Shown here piece by piece: positions 25,801-36,206 of a stretch of 56,774 nt of DNA; within the stretch, counting starts at the first letter, position 1; each line of letters starts with the position of its first letter. This DNA is from Phoronis australis. Lineage: Eukaryota > Phoronida > Phoronidae. The stretch lies in contig NMRA01000047.1 of NCBI GenBank assembly GCA_002633005.1, forward strand, positions 1,173,137-1,229,910, written 5' to 3'. Position numbers and translations under genes: made by a program. The notes below the pieces were generated by a model that had not been told where the DNA came from, ran no database searches, and saw only the letters and a list, made by a program, of their open reading frames with translations.

Positions 25801-28800
25801 AGTCGTGTCGGTTTTATCAAAACCACAAGTCTCGAAACAACTAAACTGTACAGAAGTCGATTTGGTTTTACCAAAACCACAATTCTCGAACCAACTAAAC
25901 TGTACAGAAGTCGAGTTGGTTTTATCAAGCTTCGGTAACACCAAATGTTCGTTGTGATGCAATTTCTCAGTAATTGTTATGAAAACTAAATCACCACATT
26001 AAAGAACCCAAACAAAGGGTTTCACCCTGAAACACGAAAAAACAACATTCAAAAATGGCTTCAAGGTCAACAAAGCACGACAGCAACTGTTAATTTTTCA
26101 AAAACTTTTCATCGTAATATTATAAATGAGAGTTGTCTACAAGCAACCTACTACACAAGATTACAAGGACTCAAAATGATGGCCTAACTTCAGCATTCCT
26201 CAAACTTTCTGAAAAAGTGGCATTGGTCTTGGACAGGCACCAAATAACATACACACCTGTAACAGCTCACAACACACATGCAACCTTTTACTAGGTCACC
26301 AGAAAGTGAACAATGGGGTTAACAAGGTGCAGGTAGGGTAACCTCTGACCCTTAGTTCAACCACCAATGCGGATGAGTCCAAAATGTTGAGGGAGAGCAA
26401 GTCACAAGATAGGTGTAAAGAAGTCTACAGTACTCCACACAATGACTGAGGGGCATCAAAATTTCAGTTTTATAAATGTTACAAATCGTTACTTGACGAT
26501 TTCTCTAAAAAAACACTATTATATCAGTTATGACAAATCATAATGTGACCGTTTAATTAACAAGTTGGTCTCCGTGGAGAATTTCTGTGTTCTTGATGTA
26601 GCTTCTTCAGCTGTTAGTGATTGTAGCATTCTAGTACCGCACATCGCTACTGATCAAACGACAAAAAAGCATAACGATTACTTCCTGTTATTACCTCAGC
26701 AGCCAGCTTGGTGTCTGTAGCGTCTCTTACATGGCTGAGACAGATGTCCACACCACACACAAATTCTGTCATCATCTTATCCATAAGGCACGTGCGCAAC
26801 TCGCGCAAGTACAGTACCCGTCTAGCTGCCGTCAACAAAAGGTAGTGTGGCAGAGGTCGCTTCTGCCACACGGCTTGATCCTCCTAGAATGACAACCAAC
26901 TTTTATGATGCAATGGTAGGTGAGAAAGCAGACTACTAACGCTACCTGACGGCACTTTGTCATTTGTGTTATTTTTGTTGACAAATCGAAACAAATAACC
27001 TATCATTCACTGGACAAACTAAAATTTTGCATGTACAGAAAGTAATGACTACGACCATTGAAAAATCTTCAAGTGTATTGCGCTAAAAACAGATGAACAC
27101 AGGGTTACAGATATTTCACTAAATATGTTGGAAAATTATAAAAAATCAGCTTGAAGCACAGAACACATGCCGAGCCAAAGAAAGCTCAACAGCACAGATG
27201 CATCACAAATATTGCGCACAAACACAACTAGCCTGGGGTGGCCCAGGAGTTACTTTCTCCATTCCAAAAGACAGTCCCTGTGCCACAGTCTTGGCCTTAG
27301 TCAGCTGTGTACATCAATTCGCACACGGCTCTCCCAAAATACCTCCATGCACTCCTTGCGCACATGTGTCGTGTCAACCATCTCTGGTGATATGTTGAGG
27401 TAATGGAAAAGACACGTGGTCAGACTGTTGACGTAACGCGGCAGGTCTCCGTCATGTTTTAGCCGGTAGATGATGACATCAGCAACTTGCGTGTCAAAAA
27501 CGTTGACCATCTTCAGATCGTACTGGTGATATAACATGTCGGACACAAACCTACAGTCATGACACACCTACAGCAATAAACAAGACAGCATAAAGTAATG
27601 GTGTTTCCATATTGTTGGTGACATGTCAAACAAATTCACGTTTCCTACACACATCATGTTTTGAGTAAGAATTATTCGCTTCTAACACAGCATAAGTTGA
27701 TAGCATCACATGACATACAATTAAATCTGAAAAGATCCATGTCTTGACTGAGGGATTTACTGAAACCCTTGAAGTCAACTGAGTTATCAATGTCTGCATG
27801 GATTGCAGAGTCCTGAGTTTGAGCCCAGTTGTGATAAAAAATCTTTTGAGTTAACTACAGGTCACGTGATGTGACAGATACATGGCGTGCAAAATACTAA
27901 TAATTCCTACTCATATCAAACCAAAATACAATTTACAGCACATTCATATATTGTGTTTTCACTTCTGATGCGTTAGCCAGGACATCACCATGATTTTCCA
28001 CATGCCCAAAATTCCAGGAAGACTTACTTCCATTTTCAACACTGACCAAGGATAATAGATTTATGGTGTGATGTCTCATGGAATGTTGGCTGTGAATCAT
28101 TGTTGACAACCACCTAATGCCCACTAATTGGGGGAAGTTACAGTTGCACATGAACTTCTTTTCTCATTTCCAAAAATTTCCAGGTTTTGCAAGACTAGTG
28201 GGTACAATGCCATTCAACAGTGAGAGGCCATACTGGTGCAAAAGTAATGAAATGAACTGCGCAAAAAAGTAAAAAGTAATGTCTTGATTTATTAGACAAC
28301 TCTTATCTCAATACCACTGAGTGTAAACTTGCATGTCATCAACTGAACAAGGACTTGTGATTTTCTCAAAAAATTCGGTCATCCTGAGTACCTGAGCTGG
28401 CTATTCAGGATGGCCAACCGCAATGCAATTGCATTATGGGTGTAACTGCTCTGTTGTCAATGGTTTCGATCTAGTTTGGATTAACAACTTCCCACAATCC
28501 ACTGCAAGGTCAAGTTACAGTTGATAGCTTGTTTTTTAAGGTTATTTGGGACCCTAGAAAATTGAAATTAGGGTAACTTTAAAAAGTTGTATCTAAGAAA
28601 TGACGCATTTGATTCAAATGAAACTTTCACATGCTATGTTCTATGCATTGTTCTCCAAATCAGAACTTGCATATAGAATTGCTTTTAAAATGTTCCACTT
28701 TAGCATCAGGGGCTATGAAAAATAATACTTTTAAGATTTTCATGAAAAAAATCAAAAGATGCATAAAACATAAAAAGCTGTATCAACAGCATTTCTGCGG

Positions 28801-31800
28801 ACATTTCATCTAATGTCTCACATAATATGATTGTGTCATTGATACCATTGTCCAACTATGACAGCGTACCTTTTTTGCTAAGACAGTAACAGATTGGTAC
28901 TAAAAGTTAAAAATCAAAGTATTACTACCTGTAGAAATTTGGCTAAATGCACATTCTTGTTGATATGTCAAACATAGGTGGCACTGCTCAGGAATATATC
29001 TTATGCGAGCTCAGAAGCAAGGTGTATTTTTGTCCCACTTCCCTTGGCGTCGTGGTGTTAATATACCACGGCCCAGTGGAAATATGTTTGAGGTTTGTAA
29101 GACCTCAGAGCTAAGACAACATGCAAGATTATGCAACAAAATGGAGATTTTGTCCTACTTTTCTGCTACATTGGAAACCCACCATTGAAACCTACCTTCT
29201 GTATAGAAGAGCTGGTGAGAATCTGCCCCAATCCACAGCTGAAACAGTCATGACCTAAGGCACGGATGTCAAAAAGAAAAATGAAGCTCTTTGTAGCAAC
29301 CTGAAACAAAGACAACTGCTACAGTGTATAGGAACATTAAGATTTTCATGGCCAAAAATACACCATGGTCATGAGGACTTTGCAGTAAATCACAGAAAAT
29401 CTTATATCACAGTGCCGCTATTTTTGGCATAGTCATGCATGTTTCAGGTGTTGTATTTAGTATCGGTATAAACTGCTGAACGTATGTCTAGTGCTAATAA
29501 TGTTAAGTGGCACAATTTCAACACTAAGTGTTCAAGGCTTCCTTTTCTGTATTTGACCTTAATCTGTGTGGTTTGAAGCACCCACTAAGCTGAAATCAAT
29601 ACATGATTTATCTAGTCTGGAAATCACCTATCCAGCAAAAGAGACTTTCCATATACAGAAAGAAGACTTGATCAAACTTGAGTGAAACTGATAAATGGGT
29701 CCTTCTGAATACTCAAAATTTCATGCTGGAGAATGAACGACTTCGGCATACCTGTACCCAGCACAGTTTACCATCTCGTCCCAGCTTAACTCCCTCCAGA
29801 GCAATGCATAATACTGACTGGCTGCTGAGGTAATGAATCTGTAAAATAATCAACACCACGGTATGAAACTAATGTGACAGAAAATAACCCAACTTAAACC
29901 AAATAGCATTAATATAATCCGAATCCACTATGCCCTCACTTATCTACAGCAAAAATAACAACATGAATACTAACTCTACACATAAATATGTACATTCTAA
30001 CAAACTCTTCATATGGCACAACCAAAATCGATCTCAAATAGGCAAACACAGAGAAGAAACTCCCACCAAGGAAAATAAATAGCATCTGTCCAACAGAGAG
30101 AATATAGAATCTGTGACCTCGTCATAGTGTATCTAATCTTTAAGGTTATTATGTTCTCACAGTTTTGACGAACAGTGCATAAAGTATAGTATCTGAAAGT
30201 TTCATATGAATAGGATCAGTCATTTCACAGATATGGTGTTCCAAATTTAACCAAATTTTGACATTTTTCTAGGATAAAACAAAACCCTAACCACCACAAC
30301 ACTACAACCATTCAATCATTAACTTCATGAGCTCATCTTAAGATTCATTGGATAAATCGTTTGGTAAAAACTGAAACTATATTATTTACTTATTTGTTCA
30401 ATGAACTCACCACGTCGTCAAACTGCTGGTCAATCTGATCAATGATAACGAAACAGTCTGGCCTCTCTTTGGCGCCCGGGCTAGCAGCAGACTGCTTAGA
30501 AACTGTGGGAGGAAATTTGACACTCAGAGAACTGGTAGCATAAAAGCGACCATGACGGCACGCCATTATATGACATACTCAAAGTTTTGAAAACACTCCT
30601 CAGTCAACCTCAGCCAAGAGTTTGGTGTGTCGATCAAATCACACAACTCACTCTCCAGTACTGCTCATAAATAATTCATACATTTAAGTACAAATATTAT
30701 TGGTAATCCAGCTTCTAATAAAACAGAGCTGACCAGTGACAATGTCTCTCACTCCATCTCTGCTTTATTAAATTGGCATACATAATGACTTTTCAGAATT
30801 ATAATAACATCTGTTAAAATACATGTATGCGATATTTAATTTCGTCTACTTAAAGCAACTCCTTTGATACTTGATGGGAAGATAATTCCAAAATTTGCAA
30901 AATGCTTAATGCATTCTGGTTGCACCTATACTTAAAGCTGCATTTGTGCCCCTTTCACTGTCAGTGTTGAACTCTTAACTGAAGTGCTCAGGGGTTTGAA
31001 GTATTACCAAGCTCATCTGATCTCGAGTTGTTGCCGAATGAGTCAGCAACTAAGTTACAGGCAATGCGAGCATGCGCCATTTTCGAATTCGAAATTATAG
31101 GCCATGCCAATCCCAGAAAACTACGAAACATTTTCTTGAATTACTGATCGTTCTGATGCTGTTTTGCCAATGGAAATAAAATCCTATCATGGTAAGGAAT
31201 ACTATGAAACCAATTTCGATGAGAGTCAGAGTCCTAATTCCAGTTTTATCCAGCTAAATAGGACGGAATGCAGCTTTAATTGAACTGTACTCACACTGTG
31301 TTTCCTGTAGTTTGACAGGGCCGGGTCTACCCTTGTCTCCACCTTCTTCGTCACACGAGTAGTAACCACGAGACACCAGATGCGTTCCCGGGTTAAAGTC
31401 CACCATTCGACTAAGGTGAGGAGTAGCTATTTTCCGCCCAAGCAGAACGGGACCCTTGTCTCTGTGAACGACCAAGACTGTGGTAACAAAAGCCTTGCCA
31501 AAAACACTGAATACTTTCAATTTCAATGTCCCTGTTTGTGCTTTAACAAAATAACATAATACAAACAATTCAATAGAACATTAATGTTTTTATGTCTGAA
31601 AAATGCTTTTTAAGATTATTGTTGGATGGGACAGATGTTTTGTATACTAAGTTATTATGTTTTAACCAGTGCTGTAAAACAATAATTTCCGCTGTTTCTT
31701 GCGATTTTATTACAAATTGCCAATTCTCGTCATTGTCTTCTAGATGTTCGTTGAAACCAATCGAATACACTTAAACTACTCAGCTATTTAACGTGTGTGT

Positions 31801-34800
31801 TTGGCACTACTGTGGATGCAGTGGGTTTGACTACATGCTACTGTTTGTCTACAAGCTACTGTTTGACTACATGCTACTGTTTGTCTACATGCTACTGTTT
31901 GACTACATGCTACTGTTTGACTACATGCTACTGTTTGACTACATGCTACTGTTTGACTACATGCTACTGTTTGACTACATGCTACTGTTTGACTACATGC
32001 TACTGTTTGACTACATGCTACTGTTTGACTACATGCTACTGTTTATTTCTGAAAAAACAGTTTTCTTGTTGGCAATGTGCTTTTAATGCAGACCACGCAA
32101 TAAATCTCAACAGTCAGAGTTTGTGCACATGGCAAAGATTAGAGACTTATTGCACATCATATGCAAGAGGGTCACACATAAATGCACGGTGTGTCTAAAT
32201 TGCTCTGTAGAAAGTATCCATACGCTGCACCTGGACATTTACAAGGATCGGGAAATTTGCATTTAAGGTAAAATTTCAGCAATTACAGACAAAATAATTT
32301 CCAAAATTGAACTTTTTTCATTTTTCAAGGGCTATTAACATTGTTGTGAAAGCCCACAAGTTTTCAAAATATTTTCTGTTGGTAGCTATGATACATAACT
32401 TAGATATGGCAAAGCATCATGCTGATATTGTACACTGTTTATGAAAATATGAGAAAATAAAATTTCACCTGTACACCACATTGTGGTGAACAGTTGAAAA
32501 TATTTTTTACTTACTCTTTATCAAGCTTGGCATTTCTGTAGTCATCAAGAACATCAACTGTAAAATAGAAGCAAACACATTATGAGACCTCGTACAAATT
32601 GCAACTGAAATTTTCTATGTTGCCATAAAATAAATTAACTAACACATCCGATAATACACCATTCACAATTTCTAAAAACAAATGAAAAGAATTGCTAAGC
32701 AATGAAAGGCTGTGCATCCAATTATATCAAAGGCAACGCGGATCCGTTTGGTAAATTACAAACACCAAAGCTACAAGGAGCGCTAATTATCACAAACCTT
32801 GCCAACAAAAACAACAAAAGTACTGTAAACATTTAAACTGCCACTAAATGCCATTTTGTACCAGTAATTAGTTATTGTAGCAACAATACTTACGTTTGCT
32901 TATTTCACATCGAAAGAAATTCCGAAACTTGTCCTTTTTCCCATTTTTAATGACTGCAATGAACAGAGAAAATGATCAGGCTAATAACACATATAAGCAA
33001 ATAATGCAACAGAAAATCTTGTGAGCGAATCACAGAAACTTTAATAGTCATGCCAGTGACAACAGGACAATCAGTTAAAAGGGGCATTGTTGGCATGAAC
33101 AGTAACTTTCTGATAACAGTCTCAGCGTTAAATCGAACCTGCAACGGTTGTGGTCACTGCCTAATGCCCTGCTGATGGAGTTAAACCCTACTTGATAAAT
33201 TACAAAGTATTTCAAGAGCATTTAACTGGTAAAGTCACCGACCATGACGTTAGCATGGCAGACAATAGCCAGAATTGGCAACTTGTAATAAAATCACAAA
33301 AACAGAACAGATTTTCGTTGTTTTACAGCTCTGGCCAATCTAACAACAATAGTGCCAAATTGTGAAGCGGAAGTGTAAGACCAAATTTCTGTCTTAAATC
33401 TAGAGTAAGCTACTATTCAGGTTGTAGCGTAAATGGCAAAATCTTTGGTACACTCAGTGAGTTTATATCTAAAAATGTCCTGAGCTGCTGATCTTGCTGT
33501 GGAAAGCAGCAACACAGGGAACTGTTGCAGTGTCTTGGCGCAGATTGTCCCACAGTCTAATGGAAGTTGTGAGGTGAAAAATCTTTATGGGGGATATGAA
33601 AGGATAGTGGTTGTGCTTAGAAGAGCGAGTAGGCAGCGAAGGTATCAAGAAGCCTACAGCTTTGACAGCAACAACCCCATGAACAATTTTGTAAAACAAC
33701 ACGAGTTACATATCTGGATTTCTGTTACCTAACCATCTTTAGTTGAGTTGCTGAAGCCTATCTGCCTATACCTGTCGCACACTCTGGTCTGAATTATGCC
33801 AATTCTCTTGATACTGCATTCAGTATGGGTCCGCAACGCCAAAAGCGTATTCGAGGATAGATCTTACAAGAGATTTGTAAGCGATTTCTTTAATTTGTGA
33901 GTTACTAACATGAATCTTCATAGCAAACAGTTTCAATTTTTTTTCTTTTGCAGTGATGTTGTCTACAGGTGAATTCCAAAAAGATAAATCAATGTGTATA
34001 TAGAAAACTAAGATATTTAGCTGAGCCAACAGTCAGTGTTTGACTGTGAAGTTGTTAATGGGTATTGGAAGTTTGGGATGAACATTTCATCAGCTATTTA
34101 TTCTTCGAGGCAGTAGGTTTGTCAAGGTCATGTTGAAGCTGAGTCAGATTCATTTTTAATTATCAATGATTCTCATTACCTTTTGTACATAGAAGAACCC
34201 CTTAGGAGGCCGCTGATGTCTTTAATTCCTTCCACTTAGAACAAATACTCCCGTCATAAAACATTTTCTTTGAGCAGTCTTTTTTCAGTTGCCCAAATCG
34301 GCAACTGGACATTTTTACACTGCAAACACTCGTCAGGAGCACGCGCAGAGTTAAAAATGGCCAGTTGCTGATTTGAGTAACTGAACGAAGCACTGGTCAA
34401 AGATGGATTATGGGAGTATTTGTTTAAGTTGGAAGGAATACGCAAAAGGTGCTTAAAACAATGTGACTTTAATGTTTTAATCAGTATGAGGCATAATTTG
34501 TTGAAAAACTTCCGGCGTATGAAGCTCCTACTGGGGCAAGACTGTCTCTGCTGGCAGTGCCAGTCAGTAGAGACAGTGGAGCTCCTACAGGCGCTTCCTA
34601 TACCGGAAGCTTTTCAGCAAATTATATCTCGCACTGACTAAAACCTCAAAGTCACGTTGTTATAAATACCTTTAGCGCATAGAGGGACACCTTAGCCTAA
34701 GGCTTAGGAGGCTGTCGATGTCTTTAATTCCTTCCAACTCGAACAAATAGTCTTGTTATCAAACTTTTTCTTCGAGCAGTCCCTCGTTCAATTCACAAAA

Positions 34801-36206
34801 TTGGTAGCTTGCCATTTTCACTCTGCACATGCCACGGGATATGACGTCATACTACCAGCCGAGTATGCAGTGTTAAAAATGGTAAGTTACCGATTTTGGG
34901 AAATGCTCGAAGAAAAAGTTTGATAACAGGAGTATTTGTTCGAGTTGGATGACATTAAAGTACACCGACGGCCTCCTAAGGTGTCCCTCTATGTGCAAAA
35001 GGTATTTATAACAACGTGACTTTGATGTTTTAGTCAGTGCGAGGCATAATTTGCTGAAAACCTTCCGGCGTATGAAGTGCTTATAGGAGCTCCACCGTCC
35101 TACTGGCACCACCAGTAGGACGGTGGTCACTGTCAATACTGGGGCCAGCTACAGTGAAGACGGTGGTCATTGTCTAAGACTAAGTGCCCTGCCCCTAGCC
35201 CTGGTGCTGTGACCCTATGCCATACTCAAGTGGTCCTTAACTCCTGCAACCTTCCAAGCGCACCGTCCTGAGGTATGCGGGTACTAGTTGGCAGTGCTTC
35301 ATCGGTATATCATCCCTTTGCTGACTACGCCAATTGTAGTGATAGCCGAGATTACCTGACCTCGGGAATCGAATCAGCGACCCCCATAAAACCGGCAAGC
35401 GTGCTAACCATTCAGCTAATAGGCAATTGCACATTAGCGAGTGGCTAACAGAGGCTCATATATGACTCACCGGAAGCACTTTCACAACACCACTTAACCC
35501 ACCACACATTGTTTTGGAAAAGAAACGAAGATGAAGTAAATATGCAACCACAGGCACACTCATCAGCCGCTCGACATAACACCATAACATATAGTATTGT
35601 AGTAAATGTCGACGTCAGTCTCAGCTGTGGCGTCTCTATGTTGTGATGTCCTTTTCATTACAATGTTGGTCTTGGCCTGGTGCGACACCTGATGCCAGAA
35701 GTGCCCAGCAGAGATCACCCTGTCATCACATGACCAGTCACCTCTCAAGACCACGTGACAAGATCGTCTGGACCTTCTGGAGTTTGCGGCCGTCCTGTCA
35801 CAGGACACAGGACCTGTGCCGACGTGATATAACAAGTAAACTCTAGACTTTACTCTTCATCGTGTTCAATAGGCCAAACCTGTTCGACTGTAGCAGTAGC
35901 TGCAGCCGATTAATACAACAGTGTCATCAGTCATGTCGAAGGAGCCCTGATAAAAGTGCCTGGTGACTGGTGTGGACCAGTGACAGTGGATGTGGCTGTC
36001 GTGTCGTCTTATCCGCCAACGACACGAACGCTCAACTTACACGCTTTACCTCAGAAATTTAAAATCCATTTCAAAAGCCACTCACCTCTTTCAATGGAAA
36101 TGCGTTCAGTCTCCGGGTCCACCGACTTAACCGTGCCTTCATAAACGTCATCAGCGACTTTTAATTTTACTCGGCAACCGACGTAATCACACACAGAATC
36201 CGACAT
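22845..36206 (-). CDS. EXD1: EXD1-like piRNA biogenesis protein (inactive 3'-5' exonuclease domain), eleven coding exons
   Basis: Exons 5' to 3' on the minus strand: 36206-36086, 32953-32894, 32557-32515, 31461-31295, 30502-30411, 29838-29752, 29300-29196, 27567-27343, 26883-26695, 24475-24244 and 23881-22845. All are GT-AG with compatible phases; the product is 785 residues. An N-terminal Sm/Lsm-like stretch (VGCRVKLKVADDVYEGTV) precedes an RNase D-type domain from about residue 148 (FVIIDQIDQQFDD, GRDGKLCWVQVATKSFIFLF, VCHDCRFVSDMLYHQYDL, VFDTQVADV). Motif I reads A174-L-E176 where active enzymes have D-x-E, as in mammalian EXD1, an RNA-binding scaffold of the piRNA PET complex. The last exon adds a Ser-rich tail of about 345 residues. 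An in-frame ATG at 36296 could extend the N-terminus by 30 residues. The exon 8 donor (GTATTT) is weak. Confidence 0.9.
24490..24650 (+). repeat. Interspersed repeat family D, copy 1
   Basis: It shares the order CTAG-AAA ... ATTTGGCTAAA ... TCTGAGAAATGRC ... GAAAGTTTCATAT ... GCTATGTTCTCC with copies at 28535-28770 and (inverted) 30130-30310. It lies in EXD1 intron 10-side sequence upstream of exon 10 in plus coordinates. No coding potential. Confidence 0.5.
24660..25140 (+). mobile_element. Composite repeat family H, short copy
   Basis: It has the same 5' start (AAGAGCAACGCAGAGCGTTG) and 3' end (AAATATGTGGGCGCATAAAA) as the long copy at 19387-20929, with a single internal module set (CCACTAGGTGG, GATAGAGGGGTGGAC, AGATAGAGCAGC). 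It sits inside EXD1 intron 9 in the opposite orientation to the gene. Confidence 0.75.
25378..25752. repeat. 48-bp minisatellite, eight units
   Basis: CAGTGGCACTGA starts at 25407, 25455, 25503, 25551, 25599, 25645, 25691 and 25739. The period is 48 bp, with two 46-bp units that lost one GA-type step. The multiple-of-three period keeps a reading frame open on the minus strand, but there are no splice sites or homology. It is in EXD1 intron 9. Confidence 0.92.
25765..25945. repeat. 54-bp minisatellite, three units
   Basis: ACTGYACAGAAGTCG occurs at 25791, 25845 and 25899, a 54-bp period. Each unit holds a near-palindromic GGTTTTACCAAAACC. It directly follows the 48-bp array in EXD1 intron 9 and is open in both strands only because the period is divisible by three. 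Confidence 0.88.
25946..26694. other. EXD1 intron 9, remaining part, nothing recognised
   Basis: AT-rich intronic sequence without recognisable exon, RNA gene or repeat family member. Confidence 0.5.
28535..28770 (+). repeat. Interspersed repeat family D, copy 2
   Basis: GGGACCCTAGAAAATTGAAA, TCTAAGAAATGACGCATT and CATGCTATGTTCTATGCATT align in order with copies at 24490-24650 and 30130-30310. It lies in EXD1 intron 7. Confidence 0.5.
30130..30310 (-). repeat. Interspersed repeat family D, copy 3 (inverted)
   Basis: Read on the minus strand it gives TCCTAGAAAAATGTC, ATATCTGTGAAATGACTGAT, CATATGAAACTTTCAGATAC and ACTTTATGCACTGTTC, collinear with the other two copies. It lies in EXD1 intron 5. 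Confidence 0.5.
31826..32041. repeat. 18-bp tandem repeat, twelve units
   Basis: TTTGACTACATGCTACTG is repeated twelve times with an exact 18-bp period; two early units read TTTGTCTACA. It translates as a hydrophobic hexapeptide repeat on the plus strand, but this is the non-coding strand of an EXD1 intron (between exons 3 and 4), so it is a microsatellite-scale array and not a gene. Confidence 0.95.
32268..32480. mobile_element. TIR element family B, second copy, truncated end
   Basis: GTAAAATTTCAGCAATTAC, TTTCAAGGGCTATTAACATT, GTTGTGAAAGCCCACAAGT and AAAATTTCACCTGT match the 7240-7482 element in order. The right terminal repeat is not clear. It lies in EXD1 intron 3. Confidence 0.55.
33465..34165 (-). 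pseudogene. Non-LTR retrotransposon reverse-transcriptase C-terminal fragment
   Basis: On the minus strand a decayed RT thumb and tail region can be read in pieces: SFWNSPVDNITAKEKKLKLF, IKEIAYKSLVRSILEYAFGV, MLFYKIVHGVVAVKAVGFLI, PTRSSKHNHY and LWDNLRQ. This is the usual order in CR1/L2/Jockey-type elements (nonself RT C-terminus). Stops and frameshifts break it between 33700 and 33820 and upstream of 34030. The catalytic palm is missing, so it is a 5'-truncated dead copy. It lies in EXD1 intron 1, same strand as the gene, next to a foldback element. Confidence 0.75.
34185..34590. mobile_element. Long foldback element family C, complete short copy
   Basis: The left arm (ACATAGAAGAACCCCTTAGG, GTTGCCCAAATCGGCAACTG) and right arm (ATGGCCAGTTGCTGATTTGA, TTTAAGTTGGAAGGAATA, AACTTCCGGCGTATGAAG) are mutual reverse complements around a centre near 34330. 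The right end runs into a terminal hairpin around GTCTCTGCTGGC that it shares with the adjoining copy. Confidence 0.7.
34540..35197. mobile_element. Long foldback element family C, full copy with terminal hairpins
   Basis: The left arm starts at a terminal hairpin (CTGTCTCTGCTGGC / CAGTAGAGACAG) and contains ACCGGAAGCTTTTCAGCAAA, CATAGAGGGACACCTTAGCC and GAACAAATAGTCTTGTTATC. The right arm mirrors it from about 34870 and ends in a perfect 15-bp hairpin at 35092-35126 (CCACCGTCCTACTGG, loop CACCA) and GGTGGTCATTGTCTAAG. No ORF. It lies in EXD1 intron 1. Confidence 0.75.
35235..35432 (-). mobile_element. tRNA-derived SINE (minus strand)
   Basis: On the minus strand TAGCTGAATGGTTAGCACGC (35418-35399) is a good A box and GATTCGATTCCCG (35375-35363) a good B box, 43 bp apart as in a tRNA. 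About 120 bp of non-tRNA sequence follow. The cloverleaf acceptor stem does not pair well and no intact anticodon arm is evident, so it is a SINE head rather than a working tRNA gene. It lies in EXD1 intron 1. Confidence 0.6.
35433..36085. other. EXD1 intron 1, exon-1-proximal part
   Basis: No supported exon. A minus-strand GTGAGT donor-like site near 35468 follows a short open frame, but no acceptor was found and the EXD1 frame is continuous without it. Confidence 0.4.

Noticed and set aside
25354-25962. Minus- and plus-strand frames with repeated peptides
   Set aside because: They are products of the 48- and 54-bp minisatellites, whose periods are divisible by three; no splice sites or homology.
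31462-31484. Alternative EXD1 exon 4 acceptor (TTACCACAG)
   Set aside because: Its phase does not fit the exon 3 donor and leads to an early stop; the TTCACAG acceptor ending at 31462 keeps the frame.
31793-32198. Two overlapping open frames with hexapeptide repeats
   Set aside because: They are translations of the 18-bp tandem array on the strand opposite EXD1, with no gene context.
35354-35426. Functional tRNA gene
   Set aside because: A and B boxes are good, but the acceptor and anticodon stems do not form a convincing cloverleaf; a SINE head fits better.
35468-35560. Possible minus-strand exon ending at a GTGAGT donor in EXD1 intron 1
   Set aside because: No acceptor upstream, and EXD1 exons 1 and 2 already join in phase to give a continuous Sm-like region.
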